From Chloroflexota bacterium (GTDB lineage Bacteria > Chloroflexota > Dehalococcoidia > SZUA-161): a DNA stretch of 53,172 nucleotides. Both the position numbers and the translations under genes were made by a program. The stretch covers positions 1 through 53,172 of the forward strand of contig JAJYLC010000004.1 of NCBI GenBank assembly GCA_021787935.1, written 5' to 3'. Of the stretch, positions 16,436-24,573 are shown in pieces. The number at the start of each line of letters is the position of its first letter. The stretch's first letter is position 1. Under the pieces are notes generated by a model. That model had not been told where the DNA came from and did not search any database. It was given only the letters and a program-made list of their open reading frames with translations.

Positions 16436-17206
16436 TTAAACCTTCAGCTTCATCCCCTCCTGTCCTACCGTAATCTTAATTCCCAATTCTTTCGCCAACT
16501 CTGCTGTCTGTTCTCTGATCTGGTTTTCAAACAGGGGAGCTACGTGGATAACCAATACCGGCGGGAGATAGCCCTTCACCTTCTTAAACTGGGCCAGCTC
16601 TTTACCGAGCAGCCGTGGGGTAAGATGTCCGGCAGGGATGGCATGTTCCTCCAGCTCGTTGGGCATGGTCAAATCTATGATGAGCAACTGCGGCGATATA
16701 TGTTCCCAACAGGAGGATAACCCCGGCCCCGTATCCCCGCTGAAGAAAAAACTCCGCCCATCTTTAGAACTAATCTGGTAGCCCACCGCCGGGGCAGCAT
16801 GTTTGACGGGCAGCGCCAGCACTGTGTAGCCATCTATATTAGTAGCTTTGTTCAGCTCTAATCTATGAAACTTAAGAGATGGTTTCGCTGTCGGTCTTTT
16901 GGTGAAATCGGGATATATAACATCGTTGAGCACATTATTCAATATTGCGTCCAGCGTGCTTGCCTGAGAATATACATTGACAGTCTTCCTGACATAGGAG
17001 AAATTCAAGGCTACAGCAGCTACATCCCTTACATGGTCGTAATGGCAGTGGGTGAGTAGAATGGAGTTCACTTTTTCCTGCTCGGCAAAGGAGAGGCTGG
17101 AGGTAAGGGCACCGGCATCCACGGCAAGTACATCGTCCACTAGCAGAGATGTAAGCCTGGTTTCGACCGATTCAACATTGTGCGCCCCTAAAATCCTTAT
17201 CTCCAT
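16436..17206 (-). CDS. MBL-fold metal-dependent hydrolase
   Basis: The 256-aa protein has the metallo-beta-lactamase zinc motif HCHYDH (within ILLTHCHYDHVRD), a later FFSGDTGPG with the bridging Asp, and a C-terminal His in VLVIHVAPL. The layout resembles RNase Z-like or phosphodiesterase-like hydrolases. I place the start at the ATG at 17206, which has GGAGGG five bases upstream. The same frame stays open for 122 further codons upstream, but that stretch translates the REP repeat at 17227-17302 and is not a real N-terminus. The substrate is unknown. Confidence 0.85.
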   Translation of the reverse strand: MEIRILGAHNVESVETRLTSLLVDDVLAVDAGALTSSLSFAEQEKVNSILLTHCHYDHVRDVAAVALNFSYVRKTVNVYSQASTLDAILNNVLNDVIYPDFTKRPTAKPSLKFHRLELNKATNIDGYTVLALPVKHAAPAVGYQISSKDGRSFFFSGDTGPGLSSCWEHISPQLLIIDLTMPNELEEHAIPAGHLTPRLLGKELAQFKKVKGYLPPVLVIHVAPLFENQIREQTAELAKELGIKITVGQEGMKLKV

Positions 17207-17226
17207 TTTCCCTCCTAAAGCTTCCT

Positions 17227-17302
17227 CCCGTTCGTGGTGAGCTTGTCGAACCATGAACGGGACTGATAGAACCTCACCCTTCGACAGGCTCAGGGCGAAC
17301 GG
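17227..17302. repeat. REP-like long imperfect inverted repeat
   Basis: CCCGTTCGTGGTGAGCTTGT (start 17227) with ACCATGAACGGG, then CCCTTCGACAGGCTCAGGGC (start 17277) followed by GAACGG. The two halves are imperfect reverse complements of each other. The same modules occur at 8905-8982. Confidence 0.85.
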
Positions 17303-17316
17303 TAAATTACCTAACC

Positions 17317-18015
17317 TCACCGAGTAACCAGAAACGGATTGAAGTTGGTACCGTGGTCGTAGGTATCGACGCCCTCTTTTCTCTTCAGGAAGTTGACCAC
17401 CATATAAGTGAAGGGAGTAGCCACCACCTCGTAGCCGGTTTTCACCAGCCAGTGGGTCAGGATTATGCCGACAATTAGAGGCCATGACAGCGTGCCCCCG
17501 AAGGCTATAATAATAAACACTGTAGCATCCAACCCCTGGCCGACCAGGGTTGAGCCGATAGTCCTGCTCCACAAGAAGCGCCCCTTGGTCATAATCTTCA
17601 TCTTGGCCAGCACAAATGAGTTGGCGAACTCCCCGACAAGGTAGGCTGAGAATGAAGCCATCAGAAGCCGAGGGGTATAACCCAGGATGCGTTCATAAGC
17701 ATTCTGGACACCGGAATCAAGCGCAGGTATCCGCCCAGCTACCCAGAAAGCAAACACTGCGATAAGGTTGCACAGGAAGCCCAGCCAGATTACCTTGCGT
17801 GCCTGGCGGTACCCGTAGACCTCGGTGAGTATATCTCCGAATATGTAACTTATCGGGAAAATAACAATAGCTGCAGGAATCGGTCCCGGAAACTGAAACC
17901 CGCCATGCCTGATGGGCTGAATGCCCAGCGTTATCAGCTTAACAGCGATGATATTCGCTGTAATCAGACAGGTTATGAAAAGAGCCGCGATAACTAAAAA
18001 CCGCTGCGAAATCAT
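17317..18015 (-). CDS. Queuosine precursor transporter, YhhQ family
   Basis: The 232-aa integral membrane protein has about six hydrophobic segments. YhhQ/QueT signatures are visible: NIIAVKL near 22, FPISYIFGDILTEVYGYR near 53-70 and SAYLVGEFANSFVLAKMK near 122-140. The family imports preQ0/preQ1 or related deazaguanines for queuosine tRNA modification. It starts 18 nt after corA ends, on the same strand, so it may be co-transcribed. No preQ1 riboswitch is visible in this short gap and no queuosine biosynthesis genes are in the window. Confidence 0.9.
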   Translation of the reverse strand: MISQRFLVIAALFITCLITANIIAVKLITLGIQPIRHGGFQFPGPIPAAIVIFPISYIFGDILTEVYGYRQARKVIWLGFLCNLIAVFAFWVAGRIPALDSGVQNAYERILGYTPRLLMASFSAYLVGEFANSFVLAKMKIMTKGRFLWSRTIGSTLVGQGLDATVFIIIAFGGTLSWPLIVGIILTHWLVKTGYEVVATPFTYMVVNFLKRKEGVDTYDHGTNFNPFLVTR

Positions 18016-18033
18016 CTTGATAGCTTGACCCCA

Positions 18034-19200
18034 CTATATCCAGCGCCAACGATGGAACAGCCAGAACATGAATGCTCCCGGCAACAGCGATATGAGAAGA
18101 ATAACAATAAAAGTCGTGTACGGGCCCCATGCTGTCCACACGTTTGGTGATAATCCGCCGGGCAGGTTTATATTCATTCCATAGAACGTCCCTACCATAG
18201 TAGCAGGGATAGTAATGGTGAATACGATAGTGAGCACGCCAAGTATCCTGTTCGTCCTCTCCTGGCTGAGCAGGTAATCCGTGTCCTTGTAAATCTCGAC
18301 GGTCTCCTGACACTCATCAAGGTTGCTCCAGAGACGAGCCAGGTGGTCATTTATATCGCCGAAATATACCTTTAAGTCAGCCTCGGTATAGCGCTGGGCT
18401 TTCCGTTCAAGGTCACCGACAACCATTTTGATGGGGCCGATGATACGGCGCTGGGCGGCAATGTCGCGGCGCAGGACGGCGACATCCCTGGACGCATTTA
18501 CTTTATCGTCGAAGACCTTGTCCTCTATCTCATCCAGATTAGATAATGTTTTCTTCACCATAGGAAAACAATAGTCCACCAGAACATCTACAATTCGATA
18601 CATCAGATAGCCGGAGTCCTTGCCCAGATACCCCTCGCATACCTGGTCATCCTGCTGGCACCGGGTTGGCAGAGCGGCAAAAGGTTTAAGGTCACCGTTA
18701 TGGACAGTCACCACAAAATCTTTGCCCAGGAATATAGACACCTGGCTCGGCCTGGTGATGCGCGTAGTGTGGTCGAAAACCGGGAAATGGAGGATGCTAA
18801 AAAGATAGTTCTCATACTCGTCGATTTTAGGGAGCTGAACCTTGCTCAAACAGTCGTCGAGGTCGAGGGGATGAAAAGGGTAATTCTGAGCCAGATAGTC
18901 CATTTCTCGCCGCGTGGGCCTTTCGATGTTTACCCAGGTGAGATTTTTCCAGGTAATCTTATTGATGCTGGGTTCCTTCTTGACTCCGCTGGCCGTAAAT
19001 GCATCGTCATCAGCTTTACCGCCTTCCGCCGGCTTTCTCCCCCTAATCATTGAAAGGAGGTTGCCCAGGTAGTCTGAATCATACCGTTCTACTTTCCAAT
19101 CACGGGGGATCTCGAAAATGACGGGGTTCTTTTTGCGCTGAAACGGCAGGTATCCATCACTTCGTCCCATCATCCTTAAGAAGCGACTTATGATACCCAT
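18034..19200 (-). CDS. corA: CorA-type divalent cation transporter
   Basis: CorA proteins are pentameric Mg2+/Co2+ channels. The protein ends with two transmembrane helices separated by the signature YGMN (GTFYGMNINLPGG), preceded by a long acidic/helical cytoplasmic domain. I place the start at ATG 19200 (MGIISRFLRMMGRSDG), five bases after the trxB stop codon, giving 388 aa. An upstream in-frame start at 19251 would lie inside trxB and add no family sequence. Translational coupling to trxB is likely because no separate ribosome site is visible. Confidence 0.92.
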   Translation of the reverse strand: MGIISRFLRMMGRSDGYLPFQRKKNPVIFEIPRDWKVERYDSDYLGNLLSMIRGRKPAEGGKADDDAFTASGVKKEPSINKITWKNLTWVNIERPTRREMDYLAQNYPFHPLDLDDCLSKVQLPKIDEYENYLFSILHFPVFDHTTRITRPSQVSIFLGKDFVVTVHNGDLKPFAALPTRCQQDDQVCEGYLGKDSGYLMYRIVDVLVDYCFPMVKKTLSNLDEIEDKVFDDKVNASRDVAVLRRDIAAQRRIIGPIKMVVGDLERKAQRYTEADLKVYFGDINDHLARLWSNLDECQETVEIYKDTDYLLSQERTNRILGVLTIVFTITIPATMVGTFYGMNINLPGGLSPNVWTAWGPYTTFIVILLISLLPGAFMFWLFHRWRWI

Positions 19201-19204
19201 CGCA

Positions 19205-20122
19205 TTACACCGAAGAAATAAACCTCTCAGCAGTGATTGCAGCGGTGGCACCGTCTCCGGCAGCCGAGACTACCTGGCGTATCGACCCTGCCCTAATATC
19301 GCCGGCAGCGTAGATACCCGGCACTTCTGTTTCCATCTGCCCATTAACCGGAATAAAGCCAACTTCATCCAGGGTAAGCAGATTTCTAAGATAATCTGTG
19401 TTGGGGCGCAGCCCAACAGCTACGAAAACGCCTGACACCTCCACACTTGAACCTTTTCCGGTCTTCACATTCCGTAACTTGACTTCCCTAACCTGCTTGT
19501 CGCCTGTGATAGAATTGACCACCGAATCCCAGACAAACTCTATCTTGGGATTAGCAAATGCCCTATCTTGAAGTACCTTGGTTGCCCTTAGCTGGTCACG
19601 GCGATGGATAACCATCACCTTTGTGGCAAATCTGGTCAAAAAAAGGGCGTCGTTGATAGCAACATTGCCTCCACCCACCACTGCAATTACTTGATCTCTG
19701 AAAAATGCCCCATCGCACATAGCACAGTAGGAAACACCCCTCCCTAAGAACTCTTCCTCGCCCGGCACCCCTAGCTTGCTATGCTCAGAGCCTGCAGCGA
19801 TAATTACAGCTTTGGCGCGATACTGACCCTCGCTTGTAATAACTATTTTTTCGTCCTTAATCTCAATCCCCTGCACCTCAGCGAAAGCAGTCGGTAAACC
19901 ATACTTTGTTGCTTGCTGGGCTATCAGGGCACCGAGCTCGGAACCAGATATCCCCTGGGGAAACCCGGGATAGTTCTCCACCATCTCTGCATTCAATATC
20001 TGGCCCCCCAGCCCTGCTTTTTCGATGAGCAAGGTATCCAACTTTGACCTGGAGGCATACAAGCCAGCACTGAGCCCCGCAGGGCCACCGCCTATGATAA
20101 TCAACTGGTAAGTCTCGTTCAC
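19205..20122 (-). CDS. trxB: Thioredoxin reductase
   Basis: TrxB reduces thioredoxin with NADPH. The 305-aa protein has the FAD motif IIGGGPAGLSAGLYASR near the N-terminus, the redox-active CAMC (SYCAMCDGAFF), the NADPH motif VVGGGNVAINDAL and the C-terminal AAGDIRAGSIRQ. The start is GTG at 20122 with AAAAGG just upstream. trxA lies upstream on the same strand, separated by about 200 nt that can form a branched stem. corA follows with a five-base gap. Confidence 0.95.
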   Translation of the reverse strand: MNETYQLIIIGGGPAGLSAGLYASRSKLDTLLIEKAGLGGQILNAEMVENYPGFPQGISGSELGALIAQQATKYGLPTAFAEVQGIEIKDEKIVITSEGQYRAKAVIIAAGSEHSKLGVPGEEEFLGRGVSYCAMCDGAFFRDQVIAVVGGGNVAINDALFLTRFATKVMVIHRRDQLRATKVLQDRAFANPKIEFVWDSVVNSITGDKQVREVKLRNVKTGKGSSVEVSGVFVAVGLRPNTDYLRNLLTLDEVGFIPVNGQMETEVPGIYAAGDIRAGSIRQVVSAAGDGATAAITAERFISSV

Positions 20123-20265
20123 CTTTTATCCATCCACTCCTAACGGTTTCAAAAAATTACCGCACCATGCCACTTAGCAGATTGATTTTACCATAACATG
20201 CATAGCGGAGGAACAAGTTTTTACTTGCAACGCCAAAGATAGTAGAGGAAACACAAATGGTTTTC

Positions 20266-20316
20266 AAGCCTTAACGGCTGTAAAATCCCATCAGCCGCCC
20301 TCGGGGATTAAGGCTT
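20266..20316. repeat. Nested stem structure between trxA and trxB
   Basis: Outer arms AAGCCTTAA (20266-20274) and TTAAGGCTT (20308-20316) enclose CGGCTG (20275-20280) and CAGCCG (20292-20297). This forms a continuous 15-bp left arm. It starts six bases downstream of the trxA stop codon (minus strand) and could be a processing site or partial terminator. There is no T-run. Confidence 0.6.
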
Positions 20317-20321
20317 AATAT

Positions 20322-20657
20322 TTAGCCTTTACCAGTCAGAACATCATCCAAATGTTTTTTCAGTTCCGCCTTGGGCCTTAGTCCTACTATTTGTTTCACC
20401 GGTTTCCCATCTTTAAAAAGTAAGAGGGTTGGTATGCTGCGAACTCCATACTCCGTTGCCACCTTGGGGTTCTCGTCAACATTCACCTTCCCGAAACCCA
20501 CCTGCCCTGCATACTCACCAGCCAATTCTTCCACAGCAGGTGCAATGGCTCGGCAGGGTGCACACCATGGAGCCCAGAAGTCTACCAGAAAGGGCGTCTT
20601 AGCCTCAATTACTACCCCTTTGAAGTTTTGGTCATCTACCTTGAGCGGCTGTGTCAT
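20322..20657 (-). CDS. trxA: Thioredoxin (WCAPC active site)
   Basis: The 111-aa protein is a standard thioredoxin: DFWAPWCAPCRAIAPAVEEL with the redox disulfide, KVNVDENP, and the cis-Pro region SIPTLLLFKDGKP. The active site is CAPC rather than CGPC, which is common outside Proteobacteria and may shift the redox potential. GGAGG precedes the ATG. It is encoded just upstream of trxB, its expected reductase. Confidence 0.95.
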   Translation of the reverse strand: MTQPLKVDDQNFKGVVIEAKTPFLVDFWAPWCAPCRAIAPAVEELAGEYAGQVGFGKVNVDENPKVATEYGVRSIPTLLLFKDGKPVKQIVGLRPKAELKKHLDDVLTGKG

Positions 20658-20718
20658 AGATACCTCCGGAACAATTTTAACTCGTGAGACTGCTCAAACA
20701 GGCTAATTATCTACGGTT

Positions 20719-21735
20719 CTAGCCCCTTATGGCCTCCACTGCCCCGAACTCCATAACCCTTTTTGCCTTCAGCACAGCATTCTCTATCGCTTTAAAGTTG
20801 CTGCGCCCGTGAGCGACAACAACTACACCCTCTACCCCCAAGAGCACAGCACCGCCATACCCGGTATAGTCCAGTGTGCCGATAACACTGTTTAAGACGG
20901 GACCCAAGACATTGACAGCCTCGTTAAGCTTCGGGTTACCATCCACAGCTTCCCACAGAGTATGGAGAAGCATTTCGCCAAGACCTTCACCCGTCTTAAG
21001 CAGCACGTTGCCCGTAAAGCCGTCAGTCACCAGCACATCGGCTACCCCCTTCGAGAGGTCTCTACCTTCCACATTGCCGATGAAATTGATCTTGGCTTTT
21101 TTCAGCAACTTATGTGCCTTTTGCACCGGCGGGCTGCCTTTCGACTCCTCTTCACCGTTTGAGAGCAGCGCAACTCTGGGATGCTCAATTTTGAAGATTT
21201 TCTCCATATAGATACTTCCCATATGGGCAAACTGTACCAGCATCTCAGGTTTGCACTCGGCATTGGCCCCGATATCAAGGCAGAGAATGGGCCCTGCCGG
21301 AAAGGGGAAGACAGCACCCAGGGCAGGGCGATGGACACCTTTTTTCTTGCCCAGGGTCAGCGTGGCCGCCGTTACTACAGCCCCGGTATTACCGGCGGAG
21401 ACGAATGCTGACGCTTCCTTGTTCTTAAGCAGGTCAATCCCTACCACAATGGACGAGTCTCTCTTGTTCTTAATAGCCCACACCGGAGAGTCACCCATCT
21501 CTATTACCTCGCTGGCATCTGCAATAGTAATCTTATTGCCAGTGTACCCGCATTTCTCCAATTCTTTTTCTAACCTGTCCTCCGGCCCCACCAACACTAT
21601 TTCCAGCTCACCTTCCTTTTCCGCTTCAACAGCGCCCTTAACTATCTCTTCCGGCGCATGGTCCCCACCCATGGCATCCAAAGCAATTTTTGTCTTTTTA
21701 TTATTTGTTTTCTTGGGCTCTTTTTTCTTCGCCAC
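20719..21735 (-). CDS. plsX: Phosphate acyltransferase PlsX
   Basis: PlsX makes acyl-phosphate from acyl-ACP, the donor for PlsY in phospholipid synthesis. The 338-aa protein has IALDAMGGDHAPEEIVKGA near the N-terminus, SAGNTGAVV, LDIGAN, and DGFTGNVLLKTGEG. It starts with GTG after GAAAGGA. Its Lys-rich first 15 residues are an unusual but short extension. It is followed by trxA on the same strand. No fab genes are adjacent. Confidence 0.95.
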   Translation of the reverse strand: MAKKKEPKKTNNKKTKIALDAMGGDHAPEEIVKGAVEAEKEGELEIVLVGPEDRLEKELEKCGYTGNKITIADASEVIEMGDSPVWAIKNKRDSSIVVGIDLLKNKEASAFVSAGNTGAVVTAATLTLGKKKGVHRPALGAVFPFPAGPILCLDIGANAECKPEMLVQFAHMGSIYMEKIFKIEHPRVALLSNGEEESKGSPPVQKAHKLLKKAKINFIGNVEGRDLSKGVADVLVTDGFTGNVLLKTGEGLGEMLLHTLWEAVDGNPKLNEAVNVLGPVLNSVIGTLDYTGYGGAVLLGVEGVVVVAHGRSNFKAIENAVLKAKRVMEFGAVEAIRG

Positions 21736-21840
21736 TGACTATCCTTTCTTCCAGTCGCAGCGCCTGCTCACAGACCCATAAGGTCAGCACAACTCAAGGC
21801 ATATCCTTTATTCCACATCCCATCCATCTCTAATATATTA

Positions 21841-22360
21841 TGTCAAACTCTACAAATACAGCGCACCGTTCTGCGATATGCAGCAAGGTTCTGTTTTGAA
21901 GCGCCTGCTCACCGAATTCTTAGTTCTAATTCCGAGCCGCAACGCTTGCTAACCTGAAAGCTTGCGTTCCTGCGGCACAGACCTGGTTCGGCCAAAATCG
22001 ACAACCCTACGCCACTCGTGATGATAGGTTCTAAATCCTGACTAACGATTCGCGACGGCAGTAAGGTGTGTCGGGGACATAATAAAGAGCAGCCAAAAAC
22101 TGAGCGGAGACCTCGTGCCCACCCACATCAGCGCCTCTGGTAGAGCCCGTTAGATAGCAGGCGCTGCCTGTGGTGCATACATCACGGATCATCAGATCAG
22201 TGGGAAATTGTCCCTTGGTTTCCCCGAGTCTTCGCCGAACTACGGCGACTGGCTTGCCCTGAGTACAGAGATAATTACAGGTAATGGACTTATCCGCCCC
22301 GGCGATAACAACGCACTTGGCAGCCACCGAGCCGATATTAACACCGAGGCAACCGTCCAT
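21841..22360 (-). pseudogene. Decayed 2-hydroxyacyl-CoA dehydratase activase (BadF/HgdC-like)
   Basis: The family uses ATP hydrolysis to drive one electron into 2-hydroxyacyl-CoA dehydratases or benzoyl-CoA reductases. An open frame of 109 codons (22360-22031) reads LGVNIGSVAAKCVVI and later TTGSACYLTGSTRGADVGGH and EVSAQFLAALYY, matching the ATPase fold. It stops at TAG where GGQDSK-like sequence should continue. Homology then goes on in other frames: RVVDFG, then NQVCAAGTQAF (the CAAGTGSF cluster motif), and near 21841-21880 HIAERCAVFVEFD. At least two frameshifts and stop codons therefore inactivate it. The intact family length is about 260 aa. It follows the radical SAM gene on the same strand. 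Confidence 0.78.
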
Positions 22361-22394
22361 CTTAATCCCTCGTTACCTTAAGCTATGGCCAAGG

Positions 22395-23879
22395 TCATTC
22401 AGGCTGTGTGCTTTCTTTTCTCTCTTTTCTGGTGTAATACGCTCTCTTTCTACTTTGTATCTTCTCCGGAGGATGGTCCATCACTTCCATCCACCCTTTA
22501 GCCCAATTATACTCATTCTCAAAGATAGGCGTAAATAGCTCTTCGACCTCATTGCTATATTTATTCAGACGTTCGCCCAGTTCAGGATCGGTAAAAGTCT
22601 GTTCAGCTCCCTCGTGAGTTGGATAAGCGCCCCACCTCTGGATAGCAGTGCGCATTATTTTAGGATGGTCAATAATTGGGCAGGGAAGCAAGGTGTTGTA
22701 ACTGAAGGGCTGCATTTCCCTCAACCCCCTGAAGAAAGGCGAATTGAGCGCCTCCGGCAATGAGCAATTTTTAACATTATTGGTTGCGAAATGCACAAAG
22801 ATACAGGGTTCTACGTCACCCTTATGATTGATGTGGAAATAGATGCGACCTCCGTTTATGCAGCCAGCCGTGAGCGGACCATCGTTCCAGAAATCGATCA
22901 TGAGTATCGGTTTTGTCTTGCGAAAACGGTTTACCGCCAGCCTTAATTTGTTCCTTTGCTCCGGCGTAGGCATCATAGAAGGATCAGGGTCGCGTCCTAC
23001 TGGGATGTATAGGAAATACCAGCCATACATCGCTCCCCTGTCAATCAGCATGTCCATGAACTCGTCGCTGGTAACTGCGTCGACATTTCCCCGGTCTGCC
23101 TTGACGCTGAAACCGAAAAGACAACCGGCTTCCCTGAGATTATCCATGGCTTTCATCGCTCTCTCGAAGGCACCTTTGCCTCTGCGAGCGTCTGTCTGTT
23201 CCTCAAAGCCTTCCAGACTTATCATAGGTGCTACATTACCCATGTTGACCAGCTTGGCAGCCATCTCCTTATCGATCAATGAGCCGTTAGTATAAGGCTG
23301 GAAGCAAGCCTTGGGATGTTTTTTGAATATGTCCAGCAAAGGTTTGTAAACGAAGGGCTCCCCCCCGAGTATGGGCATGAACTTAATACCGATTTGCTCT
23401 GCCTCGGCAACTACCCTATCGAACACCTCAGGCGGCAAATCATCGTCCCTGGTATAGTTTGCCGCATAACAGCCATTGCACTTGTAGTTACATCTCATGG
23501 TAGGGGAAACCAACATAACAGAAGGAGGATTGAAGCCGTACTGCTTCCTGATTCTATCGTATATTTGCTGGTCGCGGAAGAACAGGCTGACTATCATATT
23601 TGCCAGGTAATTCTTGCGCACCTTGGGATTCAGACCTTTCAGAATTCTGGTAAGGAAAGGCCCTCCTGGATTGCCTTCTGCAAGCCAGTTATCGATCCAG
23701 GCAGCGATCATCTTTTGATGCTCTGTCTTGGCAATCCTGCCGAATGTCGAACTCAAGCGCCGATAATTATTCTCTGAAGAGTGGCTGAGCAGCATCAAGG
23801 ACTGGCTGAGAATGTTTTCTGCAATCTCACGTTTCAGCTTCCCGTAAAGCCCCCTCCCCTGAACCAAGACGGTACTCAT
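22395..23879 (-). CDS. Radical SAM protein with CxxxCxxC and a C-terminal Cys-containing region
   Basis: The 494-aa protein carries the radical-SAM triad CNYKCNGCYA (about 134-143), GGEPFVY for SAM binding near 176, and a C-terminal half with Cys residues in AGCINGGRIYF, VEPCIFVHF and LLPCPIIDH that could ligate an auxiliary cluster, as in SPASM-type enzymes. The N-terminal 110 residues are helical and unassigned. A GGGAGGGG ribosome site precedes the ATG at 23879. The substrate is not predictable from sequence or context; the adjacent gene is a decayed dehydratase activase. Confidence 0.85.
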   Translation of the reverse strand: MSTVLVQGRGLYGKLKREIAENILSQSLMLLSHSSENNYRRLSSTFGRIAKTEHQKMIAAWIDNWLAEGNPGGPFLTRILKGLNPKVRKNYLANMIVSLFFRDQQIYDRIRKQYGFNPPSVMLVSPTMRCNYKCNGCYAANYTRDDDLPPEVFDRVVAEAEQIGIKFMPILGGEPFVYKPLLDIFKKHPKACFQPYTNGSLIDKEMAAKLVNMGNVAPMISLEGFEEQTDARRGKGAFERAMKAMDNLREAGCLFGFSVKADRGNVDAVTSDEFMDMLIDRGAMYGWYFLYIPVGRDPDPSMMPTPEQRNKLRLAVNRFRKTKPILMIDFWNDGPLTAGCINGGRIYFHINHKGDVEPCIFVHFATNNVKNCSLPEALNSPFFRGLREMQPFSYNTLLPCPIIDHPKIMRTAIQRWGAYPTHEGAEQTFTDPELGERLNKYSNEVEELFTPIFENEYNWAKGWMEVMDHPPEKIQSRKRAYYTRKERKESTQPE

Positions 23880-24134
23880 TGCCCCTCCCTTATAAGTGGA
23901 TGTTCTCGGTAGCGTCGGAGCAACTAGCTACACCCTTAATTCCGTGGTTCTACCCTATTCCCCTCTTCTTCAATTGAGTATAACATAATCGTGCAAGAAG
24001 CTAATAGCTTCCGTTGTTGTCACACAGTATAGATAGAAACATTGAGCAGGTCAAGCCTTTTGTATTGCTAGTTCAAATATAGAGACCTTACATATTCGTT
24101 ACATCTGCGCTCAATGTGAATAGTCCGCCGCCCT

Positions 24135-24512
24135 CTAGCTTACTGCATTCTCAATATGTTCCAATCGTGAAATCCTGTTGTCAGGGGTAAGTTCCACAGC
24201 TACAACATCGATACGCCACGATAGCGGCTGCCTATCATAGGCTTGCAGATAAGCGTCTGCCAGAGAAATCAGCTTCGCTCTCTTCAAAAATGTAACTGAC
24301 TCCTCCGGTGTGCCGAACGCAGTATTTCTTTTCGTTCGTACCTCTACAAACACCAGGCAATCGCTCTTTTGGGCAATTATGTCAATCTCGCCCTCCCGGC
24401 AGCGGAAGTTTCTCTGAATTATTTTATAGCCATGCTTCCTGAGGTAATCGGCTGCCAGCTTTTCCCCGATGGCTCCAGTTTCCTTGCGTTTCAGAGACAT
24501 GTCTTTTGCCAT
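24135..24512 (-). CDS. YraN/UPF0102 family endonuclease-like protein
   Basis: The 125-aa protein has the family layout: GAIGEKLAADYLRKHGYKII at the N-terminus, then EGEIDIIAQKSDCLVFVEVR, which supplies the PD-(D/E)xK-type residues E, D and ExK-like positions. The family is often found near rnhB or DNA-repair genes and is predicted to act on DNA, although its biological role is not established. Here it lies 61 nt downstream of a UvrD/PcrA helicase gene on the same strand, suggesting a shared transcript. Confidence 0.9.
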   Translation of the reverse strand: MAKDMSLKRKETGAIGEKLAADYLRKHGYKIIQRNFRCREGEIDIIAQKSDCLVFVEVRTKRNTAFGTPEESVTFLKRAKLISLADAYLQAYDRQPLSWRIDVVAVELTPDNRISRLEHIENAVS

Positions 24513-24573
24513 TATCTCTTGCTCTCCGATTAGAAGACGTTGGTTTGAACCCCTCTCTACCGGTTCATAGTTG

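Noticed and set aside
17207-17572. Upstream extension of the MBL hydrolase frame to 378 codons
   Set aside because: It runs through a REP repeat and into the transporter gene. The ATG at 17206 has a strong ribosome site and starts a typical MBL fold.
18016-18033. Possible preQ1 riboswitch before the queuosine-precursor transporter
   Set aside because: The gap to corA is only 18 nt, too short for the aptamer, and no matching motif is visible in the corA 3' end.
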